In this document: positions 33,385 through 43,639 of the stretch, one piece after another
Position numbering within the stretch: position 1 is the stretch's first letter
Layout: the number at the start of each line of letters is the position of its first letter
Assembly (NCBI GenBank): GCA_036346375.1
Contig: CM070520.1
Coordinates: forward strand, 44,907,854-44,971,853
Direction of reading: 5' to 3'
Origin: Guadua angustifolia
Taxonomy: Eukaryota; Streptophyta; Magnoliopsida; Poales; Poaceae
Length of the DNA stretch: 64,000 bases
Made by a program: the position numbers and the translations under genes
The notes under the pieces: generated by a model
What the model saw: the letters and a program-made list of their open reading frames with translations, nothing else
What the model was told of the DNA's origin: nothing
Database searches by the model: none

Positions 33385-36300
33385 GTAATCAAAATCATTA
33401 TTGGCACATTTGGTTTTTTATTATTTTCCAGTGAAAAGTTCGTTTGCAATGGCGTAGAATGGAATTTCCAGTTAGTAAATCAGTTTTCTACGTCAGTCAA
33501 TAACGAGGTGCTCCCTCTGTTTCACAATATTTATCAAACTTGTTTGGAACTTTTGTTTCACAATATTTGTCCATCAAATAAAATAGAGCGTGGTAATAAG
33601 TGTCTTAGATAGTTGCCTACAACATTTGGAGGGACAATGTCCACAAGTGGCGTTCAACACCATTACAACAACATTCGGCTAGAAAAGATGGCATGCTGAA
33701 CTTTCAAGACGGGTGGTGAGGCCTAGTTGCATTTGCTTAGCGAGGAAGTAACTGTTTTTTTTTTATCTCTGCTTGGGTGTTTTGGGTCCTTTCTGGTCTA
33801 GGTGCGTAGCTCTTTGTAGCCTTCAGTGATCTTGGTCGTTTCATGGTTTGTGGTGCTTGCAGGTGTCAGCAGGGGTGGACCCAACGGTACCGTCGGTACC
33901 CCTGGCACCCTCAGACGGCGTGTGTGAGATCCTCAGCGTTGAGCCATTGCAGCTCTGGTTCCCCTTGGGCTTGGAGCCAAACAAATCGAAGATCTCGTGC
34001 CCGCTGCACCTAACCAACAGAACGGGTCACCATGTCATCTTTAGGCTCTTGATCATGGAGGAGTACTTCATGGGGCCGCTGTTTGGCGTTGTGCCTCCAA
34101 GGTGCAGGTACACTCTTGCCCTGACAATGCGCAAACAGACGAAGCCACCAGCGGACGGCCACCAGTTTTTCACCCTCGAGAGCCGCATAGTTGCTGAGGG
34201 GACCGATTTATACGGAGAAGAGGTTTGCGAGTTTTACTTCAAAAAAGCCGAAGAGGAAGGCAGTGGGGTGCATCGGGTGGAATTGATGGCTCATTACGAA
34301 ACACCAGGACCAGGGAAGGCCATATCTGAGGTGAGTTCACTTCTTGTTTGGCAAACATATAGTGGAGTGCACACTTCACATGCACAACTTTATAGTCTTG
34401 CATAATAGTTTCGTAATATTATGAATCCATTACATATAATCAAAAATTGTTAAAAATACAATACAAATAGTTCTATGCTCTCACAAATCCCAAACCACCA
34501 AAATCGAAATCAATTCAATCAAAAAATTTAGTCCATTGAATAGGTGATTCAAATTTTTGGCTATACCGGTGCATACCCAACACCCCACCTAGATCTGGCT
34601 AAACAAACACATATTCGCATTTTTCGCCTTAGGGAACAATTTTTTTTTACACTCGTAAGTAGGGCATGCAGTTGATCATCGCAGTTATTCTTAAGATTGA
34701 GCAACCGAGATGAGGAATTTACAAATAAATCCAATCAACACATCGGTAGTGAGACTTGTACTGTGTGGCCTTTAGCCATAAGACACAAAGTGTTACCCCA
34801 GGACTAACCACATATTGAAACATGAACAAGGTTACATATATAGTATTACACCAGTACTAACCACATATTGTGTTGGTTTTTGCTGCGTTTTCTTCGGTGA
34901 CGATGCATCGATGCGGCAGCCAATGAAACGCCGAATCATGGTATGCAAATTCCATTTTTCCCTATATGTGATGCCCTTGCCTTTTTTCTTCGAGTATTTT
35001 CACCAGCTTCGTTCGGTGATTGCAACTAGATCAAATCCGAGATAGACATGGTGAGGTCCTTAGATGTGCATCCAACAGAGCCATGGTGAGTGGATTTCTT
35101 CGTGAGAGGACATAAACTGAAGGGTGCTACTTCTATGATAAGTTTCTTCTTGCCTAACACAGGATTTTGACAAAGCGAATTACAAAGGTTGGCATTTGGA
35201 ACTACCAGACCCAGGCAAGTTATTGCTCACACTTGTTGGCAACGTGTAACCATTTTTACCTGATACGTTTCCCTCACGTATGTACTTACACATATTAGTA
35301 TGAGTTATCCAAAAATAAAAGAAAGGATTAATGTATAATATTTTCTTTTGAAGAATCAACGTAGTGTTTTAGCCTCCTCCTGAACATCTTCATTGCTGAG
35401 CCAAAAATTGTTACAAAAATTACATGGGAGGTGGGCACCCTTCAGCACAGGGACCTCCTGGATTTAAAGAGCAAAACAGGGGAAGGGTTCAAAGCCTAGG
35501 TGAGTTCTCCTACTAGTTGACTACACCAATGAAGGGCTGGTTCTAGTGGCTGCCTTCGGGGAGCTCTTGAAGTCCAAACCTTTATGTGATCAGCAAAAAG
35601 TCGAACAGTGGAGGTCAAGTTCAAGTCTTCATTGTGGAATGCCTTCTGTTGCGCAGTTTCAATGTTATCCAGAGCGACAAGGATGTGTGTTTCCAATGAG
35701 TGGAAAACATAGATAGATTGTCAACGACGACACACCTCTACTCAAAGGTGCCTTAGGTTAGGGTAGTCATGGGAGTTGGGTTGTGTCATGCTAGCACGAC
35801 AGGCCTCGGGCCACAGTGGCATGGCACGGCATGTTTGCCGGGCCATAACGTGCAGGTATGAACAGATGTCGGTGAGGCCCAATACAGCTCAATGACACAT
35901 TAGGCTGCAGTCGGGCCGTGCCAGCACAGGCAAATCACACAGCACCTGTGTTAGAGCTTGATGCTTAACTTGGCCACTGATGGTGCTGCGTTTCTCTCGC
36001 CGGTGTGCGCTTGGCCGTCTCGGCCCTCCTCTGCCGCCATTGTGCATACATGTTGGCATACATCTCAACGTGGGGTTCCCTCGTAAGAAAAAGAGTAAAA
36101 TAACTATATACGTGCATACATGGGAGTTGAGGGGCCGGGAAGAGATATAATTGAGGGGGCATATCCAGTGCAATCAAGCTTTTGGTGCAATCACCGTGCA
36201 ATCCAACTAAGAAAAGTTTCAAAAAATTCTGAAAAAAATCATGGATGTACATCTCATCTTACCCCATCTACATATAAAATTTCATGATCAAATCACCGTG

Positions 36301-39300
36301 CAATCATGGATTTTTTTCAGAATTCTTATATACCATATTACTCTTAACATAGGACGAATTGTGTTGGTTTTTGCTTGATTCATCTCAATGATGGGGGAGC
36401 CCCTAACAACTTGGAACTAATCTTATCTCTTATATAGCTAATGCAATCTTTAACTAAGTAAAAACTAAGAAAATCCTGGGAAAACTAAAAGCAAACTGAA
36501 TAATGGCCGAGGGCCTACTGTGCCGAGTCCGCACACTGGTAGCTGTGCCTGCTAGTTCCGCCAACCGCTAAGGCGCTAGTATTGGATGCCGCTGATGACA
36601 GCTTATTTATATTCATGATGGGCTCTCTTCTCCCTATATAAAGAGGGTTAGGGGCTCTTATTATACATATACCAAAAAAATATCAATAAAATTAAGAGAA
36701 GCTCTGAAACCACATCTTTTTGCATGTTCTTCTACTTTCATATTTGAGTTCTTGATCATCGGTGGCTAGACCATAATATTATAGTAATAGTTTTTTCAGT
36801 ACAAATAATATTAGTTTGAAGTACTTATTTTTGTCTGTGTCCATTAGCATGTTGAAATATGCTTTTGTATCTATGATTTATCAATTGACGTATGCCTATA
36901 TATTTGTCTGCAGGAAATAAGAGAGGTTGATGTCACATCGTTCACTAGCACTGGGAAAACAGGCATGCTTATGACTTACTGAGTTGAACTTATTTTCCTG
37001 TTCTCCTTAATTGCTGGAAACGTGTTGTTTTAATTTTCAAATTTTATGTCTAAATAAATGTTATTCTGCAATTTTGAAATGACTTTTTACTATTTTTTAT
37101 ATACCCGTTCCCTTTAGCAATTTTCAATACCAGTTACTAGCACTTACTAGAATAAAACGCACTATCCAAAGAATAATAAGTGATATAATAAAGAGTAAAT
37201 GAGTAATAACGTAGTCTTTTGTACAATACCCTAAAATGACATCTATTTAGGAACGAGAGAGTAATTATCATTCTGGTTGCAGCTACTTCGGCTAAATTTG
37301 TAGCTCGAAAGCAATGGTTCGTGGCGGGTGTCAGCAATGGGAGCATCTATGTGTACAATTGTCATGGAATGAAGAAAATCCGCCGTTTGAGAAAAGCTCA
37401 CTCAAAAGGCGTCGAGTCTTTGGCTATTCATGCAACTGAGCCCTACTTGCTGTCTGCATCCTCCGATGGCTATATTAAGCTGTGGGACTATGAAAAGGAC
37501 TGGAAGTTAATCAGAGTTTTTGGTTTCCGGCAAAATAGGGATGTGCGCCATGTCGCGTTTAACCCAAAGGACATTAATATTTTTGCTAGCGCCGACGATT
37601 TCACAATAAAGGTTTGGGTTTTCTTGCCATGCATTTTAGCCAAAAAAAATTGTAATAGTTAGTGCTAAAAATCTTAATTTTGCTAACACATGTATATGCT
37701 TGAATCGGTAATTACAGATTTGGAATCTGCATCTTTCTAAATGTACCCTGACATTATCTGCACCCAGTATGCATTATTTGGACTACTTCAGTCGTGGTGA
37801 TGAGCTATACTTGATCGCTTGTGGATTCGACACTGTGAAGGTATGACATCTTCTTTGAAGAATAGGCTAGCTCTTGATCATAAGTACGGAATGTTGATGC
37901 CAAGCATTTCTTCTTGTTGAGTCAGATTTGGGACTACAAGACAGGGAGTTGTGTTAAAACACTCAGTAGACATCAAAGAAAAGTTAATGCAGTCTGTTCC
38001 CATCCCGATCTTCCAATACTATTTACAGGTTCAAATGACGGGACAGTTTGTCTGTGGAGCTCGACTACCTTTGAGTAAGAATCCGTGGCCTCTTGAAAAT
38101 GCACACATGCACCGTACCAAATTCATAACCGACAACTGCAGCTGACCCTGTTGTGGTCTTAGGCCATTCACAGTGGAGAGTTTCGTTACACGGTTTCCAA
38201 TAGTGCCACGTCATATTTAGATGTTTGGGTTGATGAATGAAACAACCTCTCTCAATGCACATTTCATTTTGCGGCTTCATAGGCATGACATAACATTTAA
38301 TTGTTGCATGGTGTTGTGATCAACTATGCCATATAAATTGTGTAGCCACTTGCAATTATATTTAGCACACTACAATATGGCCACACGGGATCCGAAAAGG
38401 TGTGGAGATGAAACAAATCACTCTCAATGGGGTTTCATCCCGTTTCAAAGCACTTGGTAATCGTGGTACACCGTGTTTCATCCCCATGAAACTCAACTCT
38501 CCTCTCTCCTCATAAATTTATTGCCATGTCACCACTTTTGCCTATGTGGCATCTTATTTAATGAGAATGAAACTCTTATGAAACTTGCACTGTGAATGGC
38601 CTTATCCGCTGCTAGTATTTGCTCACCCTACAATCTTAGGAAAAATTAATGATTTGCTCTCATTTACTTATGCCATTGATGATTTCATCAATGGAACCCG
38701 CATATCAGTGAGGCATTACGGGACAAATCATCAATTGCACCAACTAAAACGGAGTAGATAATCAAATCACCCGCAATCTTATTGCACACTGCACACAAGA
38801 TGGCTATAGGGCCCTATTTCTATTTGGGATGTAGGAATTCTATGGGAAATCACTTCAAAGCTCCTGTGAAATTACTGCATTTTCCAAACTAGGCCCCACA
38901 TGAGTGTGTGTCTGCTTGATATCGGCTACTTCCTAATAACACCAAAAGGAGTGCAAACTAACTAGCATTATCTATCCATAAAGCACCAAGTCTGCTGGTT
39001 ATCTTTACTGTTATAAAGTAAATAGGGGCTCTTCAAAAGCCCAAATCTAATCCTAGGGGAAAAGATGGAATTCATAACATTAATCTAAAAATTCTCTCAT
39101 TAATTAATAGCAAACATTGAAAAGAATTATAATACCTCACCTCAATAGAATCCTCCTTTATATCAGCTTCAAGTCTAGACTGTTGTCTGAGTACAAATTT
39201 GAACTCAAGTCAAATATGTAAAAACTAAAATTCAATTATAAATTTAAAATGACTTCATAATATATAAATTAAAATTATGGATTAAAAAGCTATATATATA

Positions 39301-40802
39301 TATTATAAATTAGAAATAGAAAATTAAAGTAGTACATCAAAAGAAAGCAAATTAAAAATGAATTAACAATTAAATTAACTATATACATCAATTTAAAATT
39401 CCAAATTTACATTAAGTTCAAAATATATATGCAGCCATATGAATAATTAGATTTTTGTGAAAAATTCATACATACAAAAGCTTTACAACATCTTGCAACA
39501 TAAATTTTATGTTGAAGGTTAATTGTTGAGACCGTGGTGGTGTGTAAAATGACACTTTTTTAACCAAAGGGAGTATCTTTTCCCCCGAAATGATCTGACC
39601 CAGGGGCAACTCAATAAAGAGCTAGGCATGAAGCGAAATTGTGTAGTTAGCCCTACCTACCCATGTAAGCGAAATTTATTATAGGAATATTTTGTTTGCC
39701 ATCACATGTTTTTTTAGGAACAAAAACATGTGATGGCCGACAAAATATTCCTATAATAAGAGTTCAAGAAAAGTTATTATGCTATATAAATGTTTTGCAG
39801 CTTGACAGAGGTGTGAAAAAAAGGAACTTTGGTGGTTTCTGGTAGTGATAATTTTTCAATTTACACACCTTTGAAGAACTAATGGACTATCTGTAAAAGA
39901 AATAAAGAGTACAACTAGACTAATGCGTAATACTCTCTTCGAAACGGAATGTAGAAATACTCTTTGAAATACATGCATTTCGTACATAATCTGTTTGTTG
40001 TGGGCGTTGCATTGTACAATAGCTTTGGTTAGGAGCAATGTCATATATATTGTAGGGTAACGGAAGATTATTTGGCATGGAGACACTGACTAGAGATATG
40101 GTTCTCTTTTCCCATTTTGTTGCCACAACAGTTAATATGTTATAGATGGGACTTTGTATGCTAGAGCCTTCAAGGTAATGCCTACCCTAGATGCAACAAT
40201 GTTAACAATGTTCTTTGTATTCTTGCAGGCTTGAGTGCACACTGAATTTCGGCCTAGGAGAAGTTCACGCTTTCGGATTTTTGCAGGGTTCAAGCAGGTA
40301 TGCATTGAAAAGTATCCTGTTTACGCTTTTGTTACTAAGAATATTGCTTCACTGGAACCGTTTAATATCGGGAAGTGCAAATGGAAAGAAACTAGAATGG
40401 AAACTTTCCAATATTCCTAAGCATATATGAAGTGTATAATTTGTTCCATTTATTCTTGATTAATTCTTGGGTTGCATTTTTTTAGCAGCATATAGTTCTG
40501 GCCTTGCAAGAATACCGTCACTCCATTAGAATTCATATCCTTATATGTAACATAACATATAAACTCCTGTGCTGTACGGTTAACATGTTCTGCGACTACT
40601 GGGAATCCACAGACCAAGTGGTTCATCGTATGCAGCCATAACTCCTGTGCTGTACATTCATATGTTTGTGTCTTCTTTTCTCCAAACTTGTGTAATACAC
40701 AATATGTTAATTTGTTGCAGGATTGTGATTGGACATTATAAAGGATTAGTACTGACAGAAATTGACCTCGGACAAACTGGTGCTAGCATGGGAAGGCAGT
40801 GA
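31959..40802 (+). CDS. Kinase - MSP/VAP-like - beta'-COP-like WD40 fusion protein (14 exons, 768 aa)
   Basis: The only convincing intact host gene. Exons: 31959-32060, 32259-32520, 32620-32848, 32938-33088, 33199-33384, 33863-34330, 35030-35085, 35163-35214, 36914-36962, 37283-37611, 37718-37840, 37926-38074, 40229-40297, 40721-40802. They total 2307 bases and join in phase to one frame ending in TGA. Residues 1-310 are an RLK/RLCK-type kinase, 311-466 hold an MSP domain, and 467-768 align with the N-terminal WD40 propeller of coatomer beta-prime. No signal peptide or membrane span is seen, so a cytosolic protein is inferred. Two WD40 introns need GC-AG sites (after 35214 and 36962). I recall similar predicted architectures in other grasses, without known function. 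Family placement is strong; function is inferred. Exon borders are my reading and need RNA support. Confidence 0.85.
33512..33610 (+). mobile_element. Stowaway-like MITE fragment in intron
   Basis: 'ctccctctgtttcacaatatttatcaaact' resembles the Stowaway terminus 'CTCCCTCYGTTYC'. A second partly similar stretch ('gtttcacaatatttgtccatcaaataaaatagagcg') follows. The opposite terminus was not found. Confidence 0.45.
33863..34330 (+). other. MSP (major sperm protein / VAP-like) domain exon (residues 311-466)
   Basis: One 468-base exon. It begins VSAGVDPTVPSVPLAPSDG and continues EILSVEPLQLWFPLGLEPNK, the first strands of an MSP fold ('L.V.P..L.F'), then SKISCPLHLTNRTGHHVIFR and GVVPPRCRYTLALTM. 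MSP domains of VAP proteins bind FFAT motifs and tether the ER to other membranes. Here the VAP signature after the NRT-HH-VIF strand (the 'VKTTAP..YCVRP' segment) is replaced by RLLIMEEYFMGP, so classical FFAT binding is doubtful. The last 40 residues (LYGEEVCEFYFKKAEEEGSG onward) are charged and lead into the WD40 part. Confidence 0.8.
35215..36913. other. Long intron with repeat debris
   Basis: This intron has GC at its donor and AG at its acceptor. It holds a 'cgggcc...cgtgcc' GC-rich stretch at about 35800-35945 that resembles the ends of non-autonomous hAT-type elements, and the inverted repeat at 36225-36329. The open frames within are short and unsupported. Confidence 0.5.
36225..36329. 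repeat. Inverted repeat in the long intron
   Basis: 'aattctgaaaaaaatcatggat' (about 36228-36249) recurs inverted as 'atcatggatttttttcagaattc' (about 36304-36326), with about 55 bases between. It may be a MITE-type foldback inside the intron at 35215-36913. Confidence 0.6.
37100..37264. mobile_element. Stowaway-like MITE in intron
   Basis: The right end 'ctatttaggaacgagagagta' is the inverse of the Stowaway terminus TACTCYCTCGTTCCTAAATAG. The left end 'tatacccgttccctttag' is a poorer match. It lies in the intron between 36962 and 37283, ending only 19 bases before the exon at 37283. Confidence 0.55.
38162..38601. mobile_element. Tourist-like (PIF/Harbinger) MITE, 440 bp, TSD TTA
   Basis: The terminal inverted repeat is GGCCATTCACAGTG at 38162 and its exact complement CACTGTGAATGGCC ending at 38601. 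The three bases TTA flank both sides (38159-38161, 38602-38604), the duplication typical of PIF/Harbinger elements. It sits in the intron between 38074 and 40229. There is no transposase in it. Confidence 0.9.
39676..39759. repeat. 84-bp near-perfect hairpin in intron
   Basis: 'ttattataggaatattttgt', then 'gccatcacatgttttt', are followed after a loop of about 8 bases by 'aaaaacatgtgatggc', then 'acaaaatattcctataataa'. The arms are about 38 bases each with only two mismatches. It could be a tiny foldback transposon or a small-RNA precursor. Confidence 0.85.
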
Positions 40803-41039
40803 AAAGTCCATACAAGCAACACGACGAAATCCAAACTATTCGTGTCAACGCAGCTGGAACAGAGGCAACGAATCAAGACTGTCGAATGGTCTATTAATTG
40901 GAACTTATAAGTTTGGAGGGCCAGTGGAAGACATATGTGAATGTGATATGGTCAATATAGATTGTATCTGTACCTTACACTGCAAACCTAATTACCTTAT
41001 TTTTCTTGAGCTCTTTTACGGTACACTAAATTCAACATT

Positions 41040-42930
41040 GTAACATACGAATTTTTGTATTTTTGAATTAGTTTTTATGTATTTTAGCCTTTTTGAGAAT
41101 TTTTATTCCTAATTAAACCTTAATGTGGATTTTCCCTAGTTCAAAAAGGATTTAATGGGATTAATTTTCAAGTGAAAAATTACCAAAACTATTTTATTTG
41201 TATTCTATATACTCTAAAGTATTTTACAGAATTTTCTGGGATTTTTCTCAGTTTATTTGATATTTATTTGGATCCTATTTGTATTTTCTATATTTTCTAA
41301 AATGAGAAAGTAAATAAAACCCCGAAAAGGCTGACCTGAAACCACCCTATCCGGCCCAAGTCAGCTGCATGGGCCAGCCCAACGCTACAGCTAGCCAGTT
41401 CAACCCGCGTGCCAGCCCAGTCCGCCGATCACAACGCATGAGCCACTAACAAGTGCGTCCCACCTATCAGCGCCGTTGTCCCCCCGTGTCTGACCCATAT
41501 ACTAAGCCATGTCCACCACGGACATGGTTGCTGCTCCGTGCTCTACATGGTCACCTAGGGGTATATAAGACGAGCATCAGGATCGGCGTAAGACCACGCA
41601 ATCCAAACCCTAACCCTGAAAGTTGCGAGGAGTCACAGTTTAGCCGGATTTTGGAGTTCTTCAATAGTGTCGCCATGGGATTGCAAGCTAGATCTCTTCG
41701 TCATCGGTGAGCCTCTTCACCCTTGGTCTGCACTGTCATGATCGCCGTCCTGTGTTCTCTCTGGTGTGCGCACCATCTAGTCGTGAGGAAGTCTGTAGGT
41801 CGCCGTTGATAGCTGTTTGCTGTGACACCCATGTCAGAAGCATCACCGTGTTGTGATCTTGTTGTTGGGATGATCCAAAGTCGCCAGAGTTCGCTACCGG
41901 TGACCATAGGTCTCAAAGACTGTCGAGCTAACGTGGCACCGATGTAGAATTGACATGGCATGCTGCGCGGTGCCACATACTACTAAGTCCGCTGCCGCGT
42001 AGGCATAAATCTATGCATAAGCTAGGTCTACCATGTGCCATGTCTCTGACCTGTGGGGCCCATATGCTAGGTCCACCGTGGACCAGGTTTATGAGTTTGT
42101 GGATTCGGTCTATGGAACAGTGGCCCACATGTTAGCCTCTGTGTGTTTTTTTACAAAAAAATCAGAAAATCAATTAGAAAAAAGATTTTTGCCCAGGCTC
42201 ATGTGTCAGTCTCTCGGGAGGGAATATTTCAAAATGTTCTATTTTCTCTTTTTTCCTTATTTAATTCTTCGATGAATCTTTCAAGAGTCTATTCTCTTTC
42301 ATATGAATTCTGATTGAGCCTATTCAAATTTCTAAATTCATTTAAATTCAAGCTCTACACTTTGGTGTATTTTATTTGATTTTTGGATTTATCTTGTCTC
42401 AATTTTTCATTTATTTTAGTTTTCACCGTTCGTTTTGCTTAGTCGTTGAAGTGCCAGGAGCATTCGAAGGTGAAGAGTTGATTCAAATTCAAGGTCCAGA
42501 TTAAGATTAAGAGTTTTTCCAAGGCAAGTTATGCTTTGATCATGTTGAACTCAGTTTTGCTAATGTTATTTTGTTTTAATCTATTGCATGATATTTCAAG
42601 TTATATTGTTTTCAAATAGTTTAGGAATTAGCTATTCAACACAATTAAATTATACTTACCTTGTCATTTGTTATGCCTTATTCATTTGTCACCCTGGGAT
42701 GGATAATTATTAGTTGGTTGCTAACATATGCCAATGTGGGTTGGTTAGATCGTGCTTGGTATGCTTAGTCATGCTATGAACAATTGATATCTTTTGAAAC
42801 TGCAAATTCAACTTGACTAATGGTATATGGAACATATTTATGAAAAAGTTGTGATGTGTTGTCACACAATGATGTCGAGTTGTTGATGGCATGTGTTACA
42901 TGATAATCAATCGGGGTGGTAAATGATTTA
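41040..42930 (+). repeat. Truncated Del/Tekay-like LTR
   Basis: It begins 'tgtaacatacgaatttttg' 237 bases after the stop of the fusion gene. Later parts match the other LTRs in order: 'aaggcaagttatgctttgatcatgttgaac' near 42523 (compare 9760) and 'atggcatgtgttac...ggtaaatgatttag' near 42888 (compare 66-113). The remaining LTR is absent after about 42930. No gene lies in it. Confidence 0.7.
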
Positions 42931-43639
42931 GATTAAGACATAATCATTGCTTCTTTTCATAAACTAGTCAAATTGCTCAAATAATTTGCACGGCTAGATA
43001 CTACAACACTTATATTTACATTTGAATGTGCGATTGTATTTGTTATATCATGTTAGTATTTATAATTGAAATATAGTTATATATGTCTTGGTAACTACAA
43101 CCACTGTTATATTTATAATCTAGCACCACAAATAAATGGGGTAGATTCTTCCCATTTTTTCTTGATTAGTGAGAGACTTTTTATTTTTTTCTAAGGTTAT
43201 TTAGCAATCATTAGTTTTGATCTATTAATGGAAGAATTTCTATTTTGTATGTTTTAAGGGTTATCAAATCGATCATTAGTTTGGAATGCAAGAGTTTTGA
43301 GACTACAAACTTTTCTTGATTTAATCTTACCAATGTAGTGTACCTGCTATCCAATACATTATATTAGACTTTGTTTGGAATAGGGTTCCCCCAATTATTG
43401 CAGGAATTAATATATGAAATTCCTGAGTTCCAAACAAGCCTTTAATTTGCACCACTGTGATTTAGACCCACCAAGATAAATGGAGTAGAACTATTTTTTG
43501 TACAGTCTGAGAGTATATGGTAAATGAATATGATAGATATTTGAGATGTGAGATGTCCATCTATACAAATAGTAGATGATTAGAACTCTAAGCTAGGTTT
43601 TAAAATTTTTGTACTTTTTATTTTTTATTTGTTTTTTTA
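42931..43639. other. AT-rich spacer with a small foldback
   Basis: No gene is seen. Bases about 43367-43441 have inverted ends 'ttgtttggaa' and 'ttccaaacaa', like the ends of short hAT-type MITEs. The rest has no recognised content. Confidence 0.4.

Larger units (their letters stand above)
35030..40802 (+). other. beta'-COP-like WD40 propeller exons (residues 467-768)
   Basis: Eight exons give an almost collinear match to the N-terminal propeller of coatomer beta-prime. Segments include VRSLDVHPTEPW, WILTKRITKVGIWNYQTQ, SAKFVARKQWFVAG, LLSASSDGYIKLWDYEKDWK, HVAFNPKDINIFASADD, IWDYKTGSCVKTLSRHQRKV, LPILFTGSNDGTVCLW and LECTLNFGLGEV. It ends IVIGHYKGLVLTEIDLGQ and a short tail, where true beta'-COP continues into a second propeller and solenoid. 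The parent protein reads C-terminal dilysine signals on COPI cargo. Here the PVR before SAKF is TAT, and the basic residues near the propeller start are not kept, so cargo recognition may differ. This exon set contains no stop. Confidence 0.85.

Noticed and set aside
35380..35500. Possible extra exon ('gagccaaaaattgttacaaaaattacatgggaggtggg')
   Set aside because: It is open for only about 40 codons, has no WD40 match, and the flanking exons already join in phase without it.
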